A stretch of DNA of 64,000 nucleotides. Origin: Symbiodinium sp. CCMP2592 (taxonomy: Eukaryota; Sar; Dinophyceae; Suessiales; Symbiodiniaceae). The notes below the pieces were generated by a model, which did not search any database, was not told the origin of the DNA, and saw only the letters and a program-made list of their open reading frames with translations. Each line of letters opens with the position of its first letter. Positions within the stretch are counted from its first letter, which is position 1. The stretch spans positions 248,001 through 312,000 of the forward strand of contig CAJNDT010006155.1 of NCBI GenBank assembly GCA_905221615.1, given 5' to 3'. The position numbers and the translations under genes were made by a program. This document shows positions 33,881-45,374 of this stretch, in pieces.

Positions 33881-34912
33881 TCAACGGTAGCTTTCCTCAT
33901 GCCAAGGATCTGTCCTCTCTGGCCACTCCTGAGTAAGCAAAAGCCTCGGGTTGTCGCTGTGCTTGGCAAACAGCCGAGCGATCCGATTCCATCCCTGTAT
34001 ATATTCTGCAATCTGATTTCTCCACTTGGGTAAAAACGATTCGTTCTTCATATGCAGATGTCGTAGACCACAGCCTGCAGTACACGGAGTGGAGATATGA
34101 CACCAGAGCTTCGTAGTAGAACCTTCTGCGAGACACTTCAAGAGTTCAAGAAGACATCCTAAACAGTTGTAGCTCAGAAAGTCAACAGACTTAGTAACTC
34201 CAAAGTAGGCTACACGATGTCCCTTTTCGCAGGCCCGAGAGATAGCACTTCCAGGCTGACAGTAAAGCTCAAGGACGATAAGATCGACCTTCTTCTGTGC
34301 TACCTTCGTGGCAGCCTCAACCCACTCATCAGGCAACTTGAGCGTGCAAGGGTCAAAACAATCAATCTCGTAGATTTCCTCAATTCCAAAGTCAACCCTT
34401 CTAAAACTATATCCCTCAACCCCAGGATACTCTACCAAGCCGGTGGCCTCGTACATTGACCAAAGCATTTCCTCAGTAGGACTCTTTGTAAGTCCACCAG
34501 ATGGATTCTCTTTGCCTGGCAGGTACGAGGGCCTCAATCTTCCACTCGAAACTAGTTCTTGAATGTATTGGGCTCGTAATTCTAGATGTCGAACCCTCCG
34601 CAAAAGAGAGTTCATGTTCGAGATACAAATCGCTGACTGGCTGTCACACAGAGCTTCGATAGGATAAGTCCCAACTTCGCCCTCAACGCCTTCCATCAAC
34701 TGTTCAACAAGAAGACCAATGTAGATAGCCTCCTGGGCACCTTCAGTTAGCGCCATCAACTCTGCTTCGGCAGAGCTAAGTGCCGTAGTAGCCTGTTTCC
34801 GGCTGAAGGCTTTCAGGCAGCAGTTCAACCAACTGATTATTCCTCCCGACCCGACGTGCTGTCCAACGACCAAGAAGCATCCACAAACAGGATTATCTCT
34901 CTTGGGTCGCAC
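33881..34912 (-). pseudogene. Copia RNase H with an extra C-terminal methyltransferase-like region
   Basis: Residues about 24-145 form a copia RNase H: SWLNCCLKAFSRKQATTALS, SSAEAELMALTEGAQEA, ALCDSQSAICIS and HLELRAQYIQELV, with LPGKENPSGGLTK. The frame continues for about 200 residues, more than usual. Residues 208-240 read KKVDLIVLELYCQPGSAISR and on to GHRVAYFG, and residues 269-287 read LWCHISTPCTAGCGLRHLH. The first looks like a SAM-binding loop and the second like the PC motif of C5-methyltransferases. This resemblance is weak and needs a profile search. Upstream, a frame change separates it from the VDASWS part of RNase H. Confidence 0.75.
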
Positions 34913-35036
34913 TCGTTCTTCAAAGAAAACCGCTCAGAAGGAAAACGCTGCACAAGAGGCTTCAGGTTTAGGAGCCAACGCAGAGTGGCTCTCATAGCCT
35001 GTTCAGCAGCCTCAGTTGGCCCCGCCTGGTACCTTC

Positions 35037-35549
35037 CTAAAACCCTGTGACAAAAGCCAAGTCAGGTCGTGTAAGAGAAGCCCAGGCAAGTTTGCCAAGG
35101 ACCCTGCGGTAACGATCATGAGCCTCCGGAGAAAGCTTCTCGGACCGCCCCTTCTTCTCAAACTTTCTAACCAACCTCTCCAACGAAGGCAACTTATCTG
35201 TTCCTTTTGTGATCTTGAACTCCTCACAGCAAGACTCAAAATACGCAGGACTGAGACCGAAGAAGATCACGTTGGTACCTCGGTGTTCCTTAGTGCGGAA
35301 AACTTTTCTACCTAAGAAGCTAACCTCCCCAGGCTCATGCTCAGCGATGGTTCCTGTTTTTTTGAGTTTGTACTTTTTGGCCAACATGCTGAAGATAGCT
35401 TCGGCTTCTCCAGAAATTTGGCTCCAGATCAGGATATCATCGACGTAAAACAAAACCACACTCAGGTACGTTTTCCCATCAGCACCTTTAGTAAACCTCC
35501 TATAGATCGTAGGATCAATGACCTGCGTAAAGCCCTTGCTTTGCAGAAA
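35037..35549 (-). pseudogene. Copia reverse transcriptase, YVDD part
   Basis: Directly after the TAG the same frame reads LQSKGFTQVIDPTIYRR, then VLFYVDDILIWS with the catalytic YVDD, a KKYKLKKTG stretch, VSFLGRKVFR and YRRVLGKLAWASLTRPDLAF, which is the usual copia connection to RNase H. It ends at a stop caused by a frame change; the neighbouring frame continues with GRYQAGPTEAAEQAMR. Confidence 0.85.
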
Positions 35550-35552
35550 CTA

Positions 35553-36411
35553 GCTAATCTCACGATACCAAGAAAGCGGCGCAGATCTAAGTCCGTTAAC
35601 CGCCTTCTTCAATTCAACAAAGACAAGGCCACCCTTCTTTGCCAAAGACACATTGCTTGGCATCTGAATCACTTCAACACGCGCGCAATCAGCATGCATA
35701 AATGCCACCGACACGTCGCCACTAATCAAAGTTCCAGACTCAGACACCAAAGCAAGCAACAGTCTCAAGCCTTCTAAAGTGGTTGTAGGTGAGTATATAC
35801 CTTCTTGAAGAGTACTACCACCAAACGACGCAAAGCCTCTTACCACCAACCTCGCTCTGTAGAGTCCAGGTTTCTTGATGGTGTTTACCCACCTAGAGGT
35901 GAGCACTCTACGACCATTGGTCCTCGCGAGTCTCTTGGCTTGCTCCTCAGACACAACAGTGCCGACACAGAAACTCTCAAGCTCCTCAAGCTCAAGGCGC
36001 ATAGCCTTTTCAAGAAGCTCCGGGTCCAGCTTTTCGCCAGTGGTTTCACTCACGGCGTTGTCTGGAACAACACAAAGGATTTTAGACCCACAGAAAGGAA
36101 CTTCGAAAGAACAGGACTTTCCACGACCCACGGTTCTCAAGTCAGGCCCGCGGTATATTCCCATCAAGGACTCATGAACAAGCAGATCAATCATCTTCGA
36201 ATCAATCTCTTCTTCTTCCATACGACAATCCCCGTCCTCATCAAGCTCCATATCACCAGCACCAGCTGGATCAGCTTCAAAAGGAGCATAGTCTGAGTCC
36301 GTTTCGGGACCTCTAAACCCACGATCAGGGTCATAGCCCAGTTCAGGATCGTACCCGGGCCTGGAGTCCTTCACAGGTTTATCTGGTATGAGCTCTTCTC
36401 TCGGGGAATAC
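35553..36411 (-). pseudogene. Copia reverse transcriptase, N-terminal part
   Basis: After an acidic linker and a segment with VPFCGSKILCVVPDN, the copia RVT_2 pattern appears: SRWVNTIKKPGLYRARLVVR, then GIYSPTTTLEGLRLLLAL, GDVSVAFMHADC (first catalytic Asp region) and FVELKKAVNGLRSAPLSWY. The frame ends at a TAG but continues with the next part in the same frame. Residues read through the N block are meaningless. Confidence 0.85.
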
Positions 36412-36511
36412 NNNNNNNNNNNNNNNNNNNNNNNNNNNNNNNNNNNNNNNNNNNNNNNNNNNNNNNNNNNNNNNNNNNNNNNNNNNNNNNNNNNNNNNNN
36501 NNNNNNNNNNN
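36412..36511. other. Assembly gap of 100 N
   Basis: Exactly 100 undetermined bases interrupt the retrotransposon. Sequence on the two sides may not be adjacent in the genome. A round 100 is usually a placeholder for a gap of unknown length. Confidence 1.
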
Positions 36512-37101
36512 TTTCATGTGTATTTGCTAGTGCAGTGATGGACGACATGTTCAGGATGAGGTGGCATCTTATCTGTCAAACAAGCCCTGACACCCGAAAG
36601 CTTCAGTGATGAGGCGGAAACTATGCCAGAAAGCGAATCTGAATTTTCCAAACCGCCACGAGCTGGCTGCAATACCAACGAGAGTGGTGAATATGGCTGC
36701 CGCCCGCCTTGTTGAAATGGCAAGACTCCTCAAAGACACCCTAATTACAGCTAAGAGGTAACTGCAGGACAGCCACCGGGACAATGCACTCTGGGGCACA
36801 AAGGAGGAGATGCTCAAATCCGAGCCCGATGGAGCCGACATGCAGAACATCGGCAACCCATCAACTATCACGGCCATGGAATATCCAGGCTGCAAGTGTC
36901 TGAAAGACCCCAACGCACAAGCGCATTGCAAGCATGGGCTTTGGTAGTCCGAACGAAGGCACAGTGGCACAGAGCACGTTTGCCATGCGAGGGCCATTCC
37001 TCGGTTTCCGACTGTCGCCCCAGGGCCAGCGAAACTCGATGCCTTGTTCATGAGATATGTGGATGAGTACTTCTAAATCGGTTTGGTCCTGAATTAATTA
37101 A
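36512..37101. other. No gene recognised right of the gap
   Basis: No copia coding sequence is seen on this side, so either the element's 5' part is missing or the gap joins unrelated contigs. Confidence 0.4.
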
Positions 37102-37138
37102 GGCTTGCGCGCCTAAAAAAACCACCGCTCGAAATGTT

Positions 37139-37263
37139 GACGACGAGGAAGACAACGATGATGATGAAAATTACGATGGTCACGATGATATCGATGGCGA
37201 TGGCAATGATGATAACGATGATGATGACGATGATGATAACAATCGTGGTAGCAATGATGATGA
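37139..37263. repeat. Imperfect GAT/GAC trinucleotide tract, left
   Basis: Runs of GATGATGAT, GACGATGAT and ATGGCGATGGC lie just inside the left end of the candidate MITE. Confidence 0.8.
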
Positions 37264-37472
37264 CCTAACGATCTGGCAAAGGTGACTGTGCAAAGACCTT
37301 TTGCCCCATACCTTTTCCACCCACAAACCTCAACAAACTTGCCGCGACCTTCAAAGTCATCGGCCCCACCAGTGTTTTCGCCTTCTGCCGTAAGACTAGC
37401 TTTGCAGCCCAGGTCCGGAGAATAAATTCAGGCCGGCTTTTCCCAGCACACAAAAAGCCCACTGCTCAACAC

Positions 37473-37592
37473 ATTGATGACGATGATGATAACGATGATG
37501 ATGAGAATGATGAAGATGATGGTGATATCGATGGTGGCTGTGAGGATGATAGCGATGTTGACATCGATGATGATAGCACTGATGGTCGCCTA
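37473..37592. repeat. Imperfect GAT trinucleotide tract, right
   Basis: A second GAT-rich tract of similar style, separated from the first by about 210 bp of normal sequence. Confidence 0.8.
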
Positions 37593-38639
37593 GGGCGCCC
37601 AGAAAACTGGACACGAAATCGTGTCCCGTTTTTGCTTCTGCCACAATACCGCTGGGGAAGGTCAAAACGTGCGATTTTGCTGCGCCTGCCACACTTTTGT
37701 ACACTTCCCTCGGCCGGTCCTCTGTAGGTTTTGTCTTCAGGGTAGTTTTTTTTAGGCGCACGTGCCATTAAGAGTGGCACTGCCATGGAGACAGAAGAGA
37801 GAAGGAACGAAGAGTTCGCCTGCTCCATTTCCCATGATATAAGAAAGACGACTGTAGCGCATGTCGTTTGTCTTCTCGCACACGAGTAAGGAACACGAGT
37901 GTCTACTCGCTACTGAATCAAGGCAGCTCAAATGGAAACTGCATAGTAAAGTCCTGAGTCACTAGATCTAATGCATTTCTAAAAAGGGAATGGGAGCCGG
38001 ACTTCACACAACCTGCACTAATGTCTTGGGCATCATCTTGGATGATCCACTGCTCGCCGTGTCGATGCGGCGGTCCTTGAGTGCTGCAGTGAAGCTAAGC
38101 CCTGCGCTGCTCACAGGTCTGCGAACTCCAAATGCTCCGCCAGCATTAGAGACTCAGCGGTTTTGCAGCAAAGCAAATTATCTTAAGGTTTCGGCGCCGT
38201 GGATGCAAGGCCCGTTGTGCGATCAAAAGAAATGTGAAACAAATCCTTTGCACTTGCACTTTCTGACGTATGCGTGCTTCAGGGTGTAAGGTTTTGGGAT
38301 CTAAAGTCCATCTGCGGCCCTTGAACATTCAGGCTTGTTGCTGCATCCGTTGACTCATCCAGGTTTCTTAGGCGTGTGCCAAGTTGCCATGCGCACTCAT
38401 GTCTTCAAGCGAGCAAGCTGAACCATACCGTATGATTGAACCGTCCCGAAGCCACACCTAAACCCTAAAACCCAAATACCCCTGAACCCTGAACCTACAA
38501 CAGAAACTCAGAACCGAAAATGTTTGCGTAATCCCTGCAGCTGACCCTCTGAGACCATGACCCCTCACGTCGCTCTGCGAAGAACGCCTTCCCTGCTTGC
38601 GACGATCAGGACTATGTATGCGGTTCAAGGGTGCAGTTT

Positions 38640-38732
38640 ACTTACCTTTGGTTAGTAGGGAATGGAGGAATGGGGTACAATAATAACTATTATTACTTCC
38701 ACTATTCCATCCCCTACTAACCAAAGGTAAGT
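38640..38732. repeat. Fold-back: 34-bp inverted arms around a 25-nt loop
   Basis: The left arm 38640-38673 starts ACTTACCTTTGGTTAGTAGG and the right arm 38699-38732 is its inverse, with 30 of 34 positions pairing; the outer 21 are perfect. The loop itself contains a near-palindrome (ATAATAACTATTAT). Read outward, the right arm ends in AAAGGTAAGT, a perfect consensus splice donor, and by symmetry so does the left arm on the other strand. Confidence 0.85.
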
Positions 38733-40890
38733 TCAGTCGCAAGTCCCACCAGGTCATGGGGCCATGGGGCCTTCGAGGCTTCGAAGTTCCGTGCCCTTGG
38801 AAACTTAGAGTCTGTGGCTCCAGGGTATTTGGGGTTTAGTTCCTGACGGATTCGGACCAAAATTTTCGGGGTAGAGTTTCGGGCATTTGGGGCTGGGATT
38901 TCGGGCAGTACACGCGCAGGCCCAAGCTTGCAGCTTGCGGATGTTGTTGTTCAATGCCTGTCTGAAACTACAATGCTTTGTAGAGCCTTGATTGAAAAGC
39001 TTCGGCTTCAAACTTTCTGCAGCACTCTGAATACAGAACGGCGAGAAGAAAACTGCCGCCCGATAAATAGTACATCGCACACAGCTGGCAACCTTGGCAA
39101 TGCGTTCTCGAATTTGCTCACATGCAGCTCAGCAGCATGAAGGCGCAAGTTCGGCCCAGGCTTCCATAGCTCAGCGCACATCGGCAAAAAGTGCGAATTG
39201 CGGCTGAGCATTGTTGACGAAATGCAGTTTTGCTGCCACCCATTGGTGCCCGCAGCAAACAGGATTGAGACGCACATGTAGCGACTAAGTGTTAAACTGA
39301 CCTCGAGCCCTTTGATGCTGGCACAGGCGGCACACGTTGTTGTGATTGCTTGAAGGCGTCTAGCCGTTCCCGACCTTAGGTAAGGGTTGGGGTTTCAGGT
39401 CTGGGCTGAAGCTTTTGTAGATCTGGGTTTGGGATTCAGGGTGCAAAAAGTAGGTGGCAAAGAGTATCGGCAGCGATTTGCCTCTTTTTGGGACAGTCTT
39501 GTCCCACGCATCTCTTGGTGGAAAGGACACATGTCCCGAAACGGCGCTACATCTGCGACTATCGGAATCTCCAGATATTGATCTGGATACTGTACAAGCT
39601 CACGCTTGCCGTGGCAAAGAGCTGGCCTCTGTGTAAGCTTCACCGCAGTTGCTAGCTGTTAAAGCGATACCATGCATCACAACCTAGATTGATCGCTGAA
39701 GCGCTGAGGGTGGGCTTGGACAGCTATCACCACAATTGCGCTGCGTGCCAAGACCGTGGAGAGACATCTAAACCGCGTACTATACCGCAGACATCCAACG
39801 AGAAACCGGCTCAGGAAGAAGTAACTGCTCCGGAGATTTTGCGGATTTATTGCAGAGAGCGCACCTTACGCGGCACTGCAAAAGTCGGTCGAGGAAAAAT
39901 CCAGCCGACAGGCCAGCAATACTGAAGACAGCTTCGACTTCCTGCAGCTACCGTAACTTACTAAAGGGTACTGAGAGCAGCTGTTACGACCCCACCACTC
40001 TCGGACAGGTTCTGTCGATGAGCTCACCCCTGTGGCTGGTGCACCGCCAAGTTTCGGTTTCCAAGGCTTCTGCGACTGAGTTTCCGACTTCCGCTGACAA
40101 AGCCCTGCCGGCATCGTGGTAGATAGCCTCGCATTGGAGGGGCCGTGTTGCTCACTGAAGCCCGGGGGATGCATCTTTTTTAGTCTACGGGCTTGCGATA
40201 CGGCACTTCGGATCTACCACCAGCGAGCTGCCGCACTGAAGAGCCTCTTACACGCCGTGCTAGCACTCTTCTCTTTGTGGCCCTGTTTATTTTCCAGGGC
40301 GTTTTTCATTGCAGCATCGTGCCAGCCCTGAACAGCCCTGAACCAGAAATGCTGAGCTGTGTTGCCACAGTCAGCTCCAGAAACGCATACAGCTCGCTTA
40401 AGCCTGTGCAAATCCTGACCCACCCGCGTGCAGTTTGGATTGGGGAGCCGTGTTCTGCACCCATCGAGGATGTAGACTTAGAGCCCAAACACAAGCCCCC
40501 AAAAACCTCTAGCCATCCCAAAAGAGCCGATCGGCACTTAAGACCACCAAAACCACCGCGAACGATGCACGACAGCAAGAAACGACTAAAATCGACAGGT
40601 ATAGCTAGTATCGAAACAGATGTATTGACAGCGATGCTACTGGTTGAGGCCTCGCAGATGGGGGTGAGCTCAATGCTGCGGCGGAAGGGATCCTGGCTCA
40701 GGGACTGCGATAAGTAATGTCTCAGAGGTGCTGACACGGATTTACCTTGCTGCAGAACGGAGGATGAATGAAGGGGCCCAGAGACACCCGGCCAGATGGT
40801 TCTTTCTTGGGTACTCACGAAAGCTAGCGTAGCTACTCTCAACCCCGGGCCGCGCGCAAACCATGCGGAAACCTGGCTGTTTCAGGCCAA
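38733..40890. other. No supportable gene
   Basis: Contains degenerate GGGTTTAG/GGGTTTCGG-type words near 38,830-38,900 and 39,380-39,440. A minus-strand frame at 40306-40842 is open for 178 codons but has no recognised motif. Confidence 0.4.
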
Positions 40891-40980
40891 CCCCCCCCCC
40901 CCGCCCCTTCCCCCTTCCTGACTATCTCCCCTCCCCCACTTCTTTCCTGACTCTCTTAAAAGAACCCTCCCATCTCCCCC
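40891..40980. repeat. Pyrimidine-rich run with C homopolymer
   Basis: About 14 Cs followed by CCCCTTCCCCC and further CT-rich sequence, shortly before the purine tract. Confidence 0.85.
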
Positions 40981-41084
40981 ACGCAAGCACGAAACACCGA
41001 CACAACCGATGTGCACTTCGAGTGCAGGGAGACCCGCCAAAACCGATGCAAACGGCATGTCGGTTTTGCGCGTCTACGCGAAAT

Positions 41085-41232
41085 GAGAGAGGGAGAGAGA
41101 CAGACGGACAGAGACAGAGAGAGTGGGAGAGAGAGGGGGAGAGAGAGGGAGAGGGAGGGAGAGAGCGAGAGGGAGAGAGCGAGAGGGAGAGGGAGAGAGA
41201 GAGAGAGAGAGAGACAGAGGAAGGAGGAAGAA

Positions 41233-41267
<35 letters not shown>

Positions 41268-41332
41268 GGAAAAGAGAGGGGAGAGAGAGAGAGAGAGAGA
41301 GAGAGAGTGAGAGAGAGAGAGAGAGGAAAGAG

Positions 41333-41380
<48 letters not shown>

Positions 41381-42639
41381 GAGAGCGAGAGAGGAAGAGG
41401 GAGGGAGGAAGACAGAGGGAGGAAGAGAGAGGGAGGAAGGGACAGGGAGCAAGGGAGAGGGAGGAACGGAGAGGGAGGGAGCGAGAGGGAGGGGGAGAGG
41501 GGGAGAGGGGGAGAGGGGGAGAAGGGGGAGAAGGGGGAGAAGGGGGAGAAGGGGGAGGGGTTGGAGGGTTTGGAGAGGGGTTGGAGAGGGGGAGAGAGGG
41601 GGAGAGGGGTAGAGAGGGGCAGAGGGGAGGAGGAAGGGAGGGAGGGAGGGGACAAAAGAGAAGAAGAGAAAAGAGAGAGCGAGAGAGAGAGAGAGAGAGA
41701 GGGAGAGAAAGCGGGAGAGAGAGAGAGGAGAGGAGAGGAGAGGAGAGGAGAGAGGAGAGGAGAGAGGAGAGGAGAGAGGAGAGGAGAGAGGAGAGGAGAG
41801 AGGGAGAGGAGAGAGGAGAGAGGAGAGAGGAGAGGAGAGGAGGAGAGGAGGAGAGAGGAGAGAGGAGAGGAGAGAGGGAGGGAGAGAGGAGAGGGAGAGA
41901 GGAGAGGAGAGAGGAGAGGGAGGAGGAGAGGAGAGAGGAGAGGAGAGAGGAGAGGAGGAGGAGAGGGAGAGGAGAGAGGAGAGAGGAGAGAGGAGAGAGG
42001 AGAGAGGAGAGAGGAGAGAGAGGAGGAGAGGGGAGCGAGAGAGAGAGGAGAGAGGGAGAGAGGAGAGAGGAGAGAGGAGAGAGGAGAGAGGAGAGAAGAG
42101 AGAGGAGAGAGGAGAGAGGAGAGAAGAGAGAGGAGAGAGGAGAGAGGAGAGAGGAGAGAGCGGAGAGAGGAGAGAGGAGAGAGGAGAGGGGAGAGGAGAG
42201 AGGAGAGGAGAGAGGAGAGAGGAGAGGAGACAGGAGAGGAGAGGAGAGGAGAGGAGAGGGGAGGAGAGACAGGAGAGGAAAGGAGAGGAGAGAGGAGAGA
42301 GGAGAGAGGAGAGAAAAAGAAGAGAGAAAAGAGGGGGAGAAAAGGGAGCAGCAGAGAGAGAGAAGAAAGAGAAAGGAGACAATAAGAGAGAAGAGAGAAG
42401 AGAAGAGAAGAGCAGAGGAGGGGAGAGGAGAGGAGAGAGGAGAGAGGAGAGAGGAGAGGAGAGAGGAGAGGGGGAGAGAGGAGAGAAGAGAGAAGAAAGA
42501 AGAGAGAAGAGAAGATAAGAGAAGAGACGAGACGAGAGAGAAGAGAGGGGAGAGGAGAGAGAGGAGAAAGAAGAGTGAAGGCAAGAGAAAGAGGATACTG
42601 TCAGATAGAGAAGATAACAGAGAGGAAAGAGAAAGCAAG

Positions 42640-42677
<38 letters not shown>
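41085..42677 (+). repeat. 1.6 kb nearly pure purine (GAGAG/GGAGA) tract
   Basis: The plus strand is almost entirely A and G for about 1,590 bp, with GA, GAGAGG, GGGGA and GAGAA subrepeats and only a few interrupting C or T. Long frames exist in several phases on both strands but they encode only R/E/G or S/L/P runs and are composition artefacts. Strand-asymmetric purine tracts of this kind can form triplex DNA and stall polymerases. Confidence 0.98.
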
Positions 42678-42680
<3 letters not shown>

Positions 42681-45195
42681 CGACTACTATACAGACTCCA
42701 CAAGCCCCGCCGCAAACCGAATAGACTTCCTAGATCCCGCAAACCTAGCAACTACAGACTCGAAGCCCGCGTAGATTTAGACTTGATAGATCCCACCGCA
42801 ACTTCTCGCAGATACTGCAAACTACTACATCAGACATCCCGGCTCTTCCCCTCTCGACCCCCAAGATCCCATCCGCCCGATCTCTGCCTATAAACGAAAC
42901 GCGAAAGCTTTGCGACCCATTCCTGAAACCTCGTCGGCAACAATGACAACAACCGCACGGGACTGCCAAGCCCAGCTTAGCTTTCAATCCCCCGGTCCTG
43001 CCCCCCAAGTCCCAGGCCCTGGAACCCAGCGCCTCGATGAGGTTTCCAATTTCCAGGATGCCAAAGAGCGCCCAGGTCACGAAGGCCACCTTAGCCCAGG
43101 AGTTGCTGAAGATTTCCCCATCTCCCCTACTCTTCACTCCCGGAAGCGAGAACACCCTTGCCAATGCCTCAGCCTCGACTCGAGACCCTAAACGATTAGC
43201 TTTGAACTTAGCCTCCGACACACGGTCCCGTGAGCCACCGGTAGCTGCTGACGAGAGCGAAGGGCAAAGTTAACCTTGGCTTCGTATTCCAAGTTTGCCT
43301 CATGTTAGGGTCTCGAGTGAGTATCGCCAGCCCTGAGCCGACGGCGTCCAAACGGAAACGAAGCGCGCAGTATGGCGCCTGGTAGGGCGGTAGCCCAGCA
43401 ACGTGTGTATGATAGCTCAACCCGTCGTGTTATCTTTGGAACTTAGAACTTACCTGGTAGCTCAGGCCCAAGTCCCAAGCGCATAGGAGAGTGGAACAGG
43501 AGTCTGGACAAGCCGTTCGCACCTTAGACTGCAGAGTCTGTCTTGGAATCCGTTTGTGAAAAGCATGGGTGGTGGCTCAGACTGCTATCGCAGGCTGCAA
43601 ACTTAGCTGGGTCGACTGGGAATATTCTCGTCGCACGAAACCCCAATCCGAGCCTGGTGGTGTGGCAAAATTCCTTCCAAATCTCATTCACACCACACCG
43701 TTAGACATACGAATGTCAAGCATCTAGCCTGCCCGGCTCTTTTTGTCGGACATGTCGAGGCTCGTGCCGGCCAACTGTGTGGGACAGCGCCGTCACCATT
43801 GACCTGGGTGAAAGGTGGAGGAAACCGTTTCATGAACACCTTTCGTCCAGAGAGCCCCAGCTTGTCGTCAGCTGCAGAACAACTGCGCTTGTCAAGACAG
43901 ATCACGCCACGTCAACTGCCGAGTCTGAGATCGAACTTCCCTCGGATTCGGCAACGCTCTCCGAGGCAACGGCAGCAACCATACCCGCTCGCGATTGGTG
44001 AAAGTTCCCTGCATTTCGTGGGCCAAGCCTAGATGCCGGCCCGTAGCCGCATACGACGCTGCAGCCGACACTTCTTTCGAAAGATCAGCAAACCCGTGTC
44101 AGTGATGTCGGATTGGCCTCACAGTCGGGGATGGAGTTCACGACCTAAGTGTGTCGCTGGCTTTTCCTCTAGGAAAGCTTCGCAACGGACTTGCACCTTT
44201 CAGTTCCAAAGCTTCTCCCAACTTGAGAACTGAGGCAAAGGCATTGAGCAGTCGCGAGATGATGTGTAAAGGGCGGTTCCTTGCGAGCCGCTCCTAGATA
44301 TGTGTGAGCTTCCCAGCGCTTTACATGTGTGCCCACTGCGCAAAAAGACTATGCATATTGCCAGCGGCGTGTGCTGCATCTGCCTACTGCTCGAAATCCC
44401 GCAGTGCTCGGCTGTGCAAATGCCACAACTTTTTGCTGCTCTCACTTGCATGAAAACCGTTGCTCTCATTGTTCCTGCTTATGTCAGTTGCAGAGGATAC
44501 TGTTGTTGCTTCCGACAGCGTCTTCAAGTCGTTTTGTCAAGTTTAACAGTCATCTCAAGACGCCACGACGGCGGCTCCTACCTGCTGCTTAATAACATTG
44601 GTCACGAGTGCTGCTGCAACTTCTACTGTAATTATGGGCTCCAGATGCGCATAGGCTATCGGATCATCATGAGCTCTGTCATCGTCATGTAGTAATGTAG
44701 TAATTACCACCGTCGTCATCACCAACAGCATCGAAAGGAGCTCAACTCCTCAGCCCTGGACGGTGGTCTCGGCCCACGCGGTGCTTTGGGTCCCGAGCCT
44801 CGAGCTTGGAGCTTAGCTGCTTAGCTTGCAGGGCATGCCCTCGACCGTTTCACTGTGCCGGCTTTCAATCTGCAACCCGTGACGGTGGACACAAAGCACT
44901 GCGGAAACCTGATCCTTCTCGATTTTCCGCTGTCATGGTCGTGTTTTGGGTTCTAGCTGGAGGGTCTCGATATCGCAACGGCAACAAGTCCATCCTTCGA
45001 AAACCTCGTCTGATCGGATGTTTGTGGGTTGCAACCCTCAAAAATGCAGCCTTTAAACCCGTAGCGCAGACTAAGCCTTGGTTAGACCTCCACTCTCCCG
45101 CAGCACCTTCGGAAATTCTATGCCCACCCTCACTACTATCCACTCACAAGTTGACCGCTACTGCTGCTGCAAGTACTACTGCTGCGTACTGCAGT
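42678..45195. other. No supportable gene
   Basis: A minus-strand frame at 42745-43221 includes a hydrophobic segment (KVAFVTWALFGILEIGNLIE) but nothing recognisable around it. The rest has no repeats of note. Confidence 0.35.
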
Positions 45196-45197
45196 TG

Positions 45198-45374
45198 CTG
45201 TTCCTCCTCCTCCTCCTCCTCTTCCTCCTCCTCCTCCTCCTACGGCTGCTACTACTACGTCGCCGACTACTACTACTCCTACTACTATTACTACTACTCC
45301 TACTACTCCTACTCCTACTCCTACTCCTACTACTACTACTACTGCTACTACTACTACTACTACTACTACTACTA
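45198..45374 (+). repeat. CTC then TAC trinucleotide microsatellite, left of the minisatellite element
   Basis: A CTC run at about 45198-45240 passes into TAC/TCC repeats at about 45248-45374, which stop abruptly at the inverted repeat GGCCTTCCCCCCC. Confidence 0.95.

Larger units (their letters stand above)
33881..36411 (-). mobile_element. Decayed Ty1/copia-type retrotransposon, 5' part lost at assembly gap
   Basis: The coding part runs from the N gap at 36412 down to a stop at 33881 and encodes reverse transcriptase then RNase H, the copia order. It is broken by an in-frame TAG at 35552-35550, a one-base frame change around 35,040 and another around 34,860, so it cannot make an intact polyprotein. 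Gag, protease and integrase would lie in or beyond the gap. No LTR pair can be checked because only one side is present. The AG-G intron rule does not explain the breaks. Confidence 0.85.
37102..37767. mobile_element. Candidate 666-bp MITE flanked by TTAA with GCGCC-TAAAAAAA inverted ends
   Basis: TTAA at 37098-37101 and TTAA at 37768-37771 flank a segment whose ends are inverted copies: the left starts GGCTTGCGCGCCTAAAAAAA and the right, reverse complemented, reads GGCACGTGCGCCTAAAAAAA after one T. About 21 of 25 end positions agree. TTAA target duplication is the habit of piggyBac-type elements. The inside has no transposase and contains two GAT-rich tracts, so it would be non-autonomous. 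Confidence 0.45.

Noticed and set aside
35550-36548. Frame crossing the N block with an apparent MSSITALANTHE start, and a small frame on the other strand
   Set aside because: The part beyond the gap is joined through undetermined bases; only the copia part left of 36412 is supported.
40922-42774. Very long frames (up to 609 codons) in and around the purine tract
   Set aside because: They encode only S/L/P or R/E/G runs dictated by GA repeats; every phase is open.
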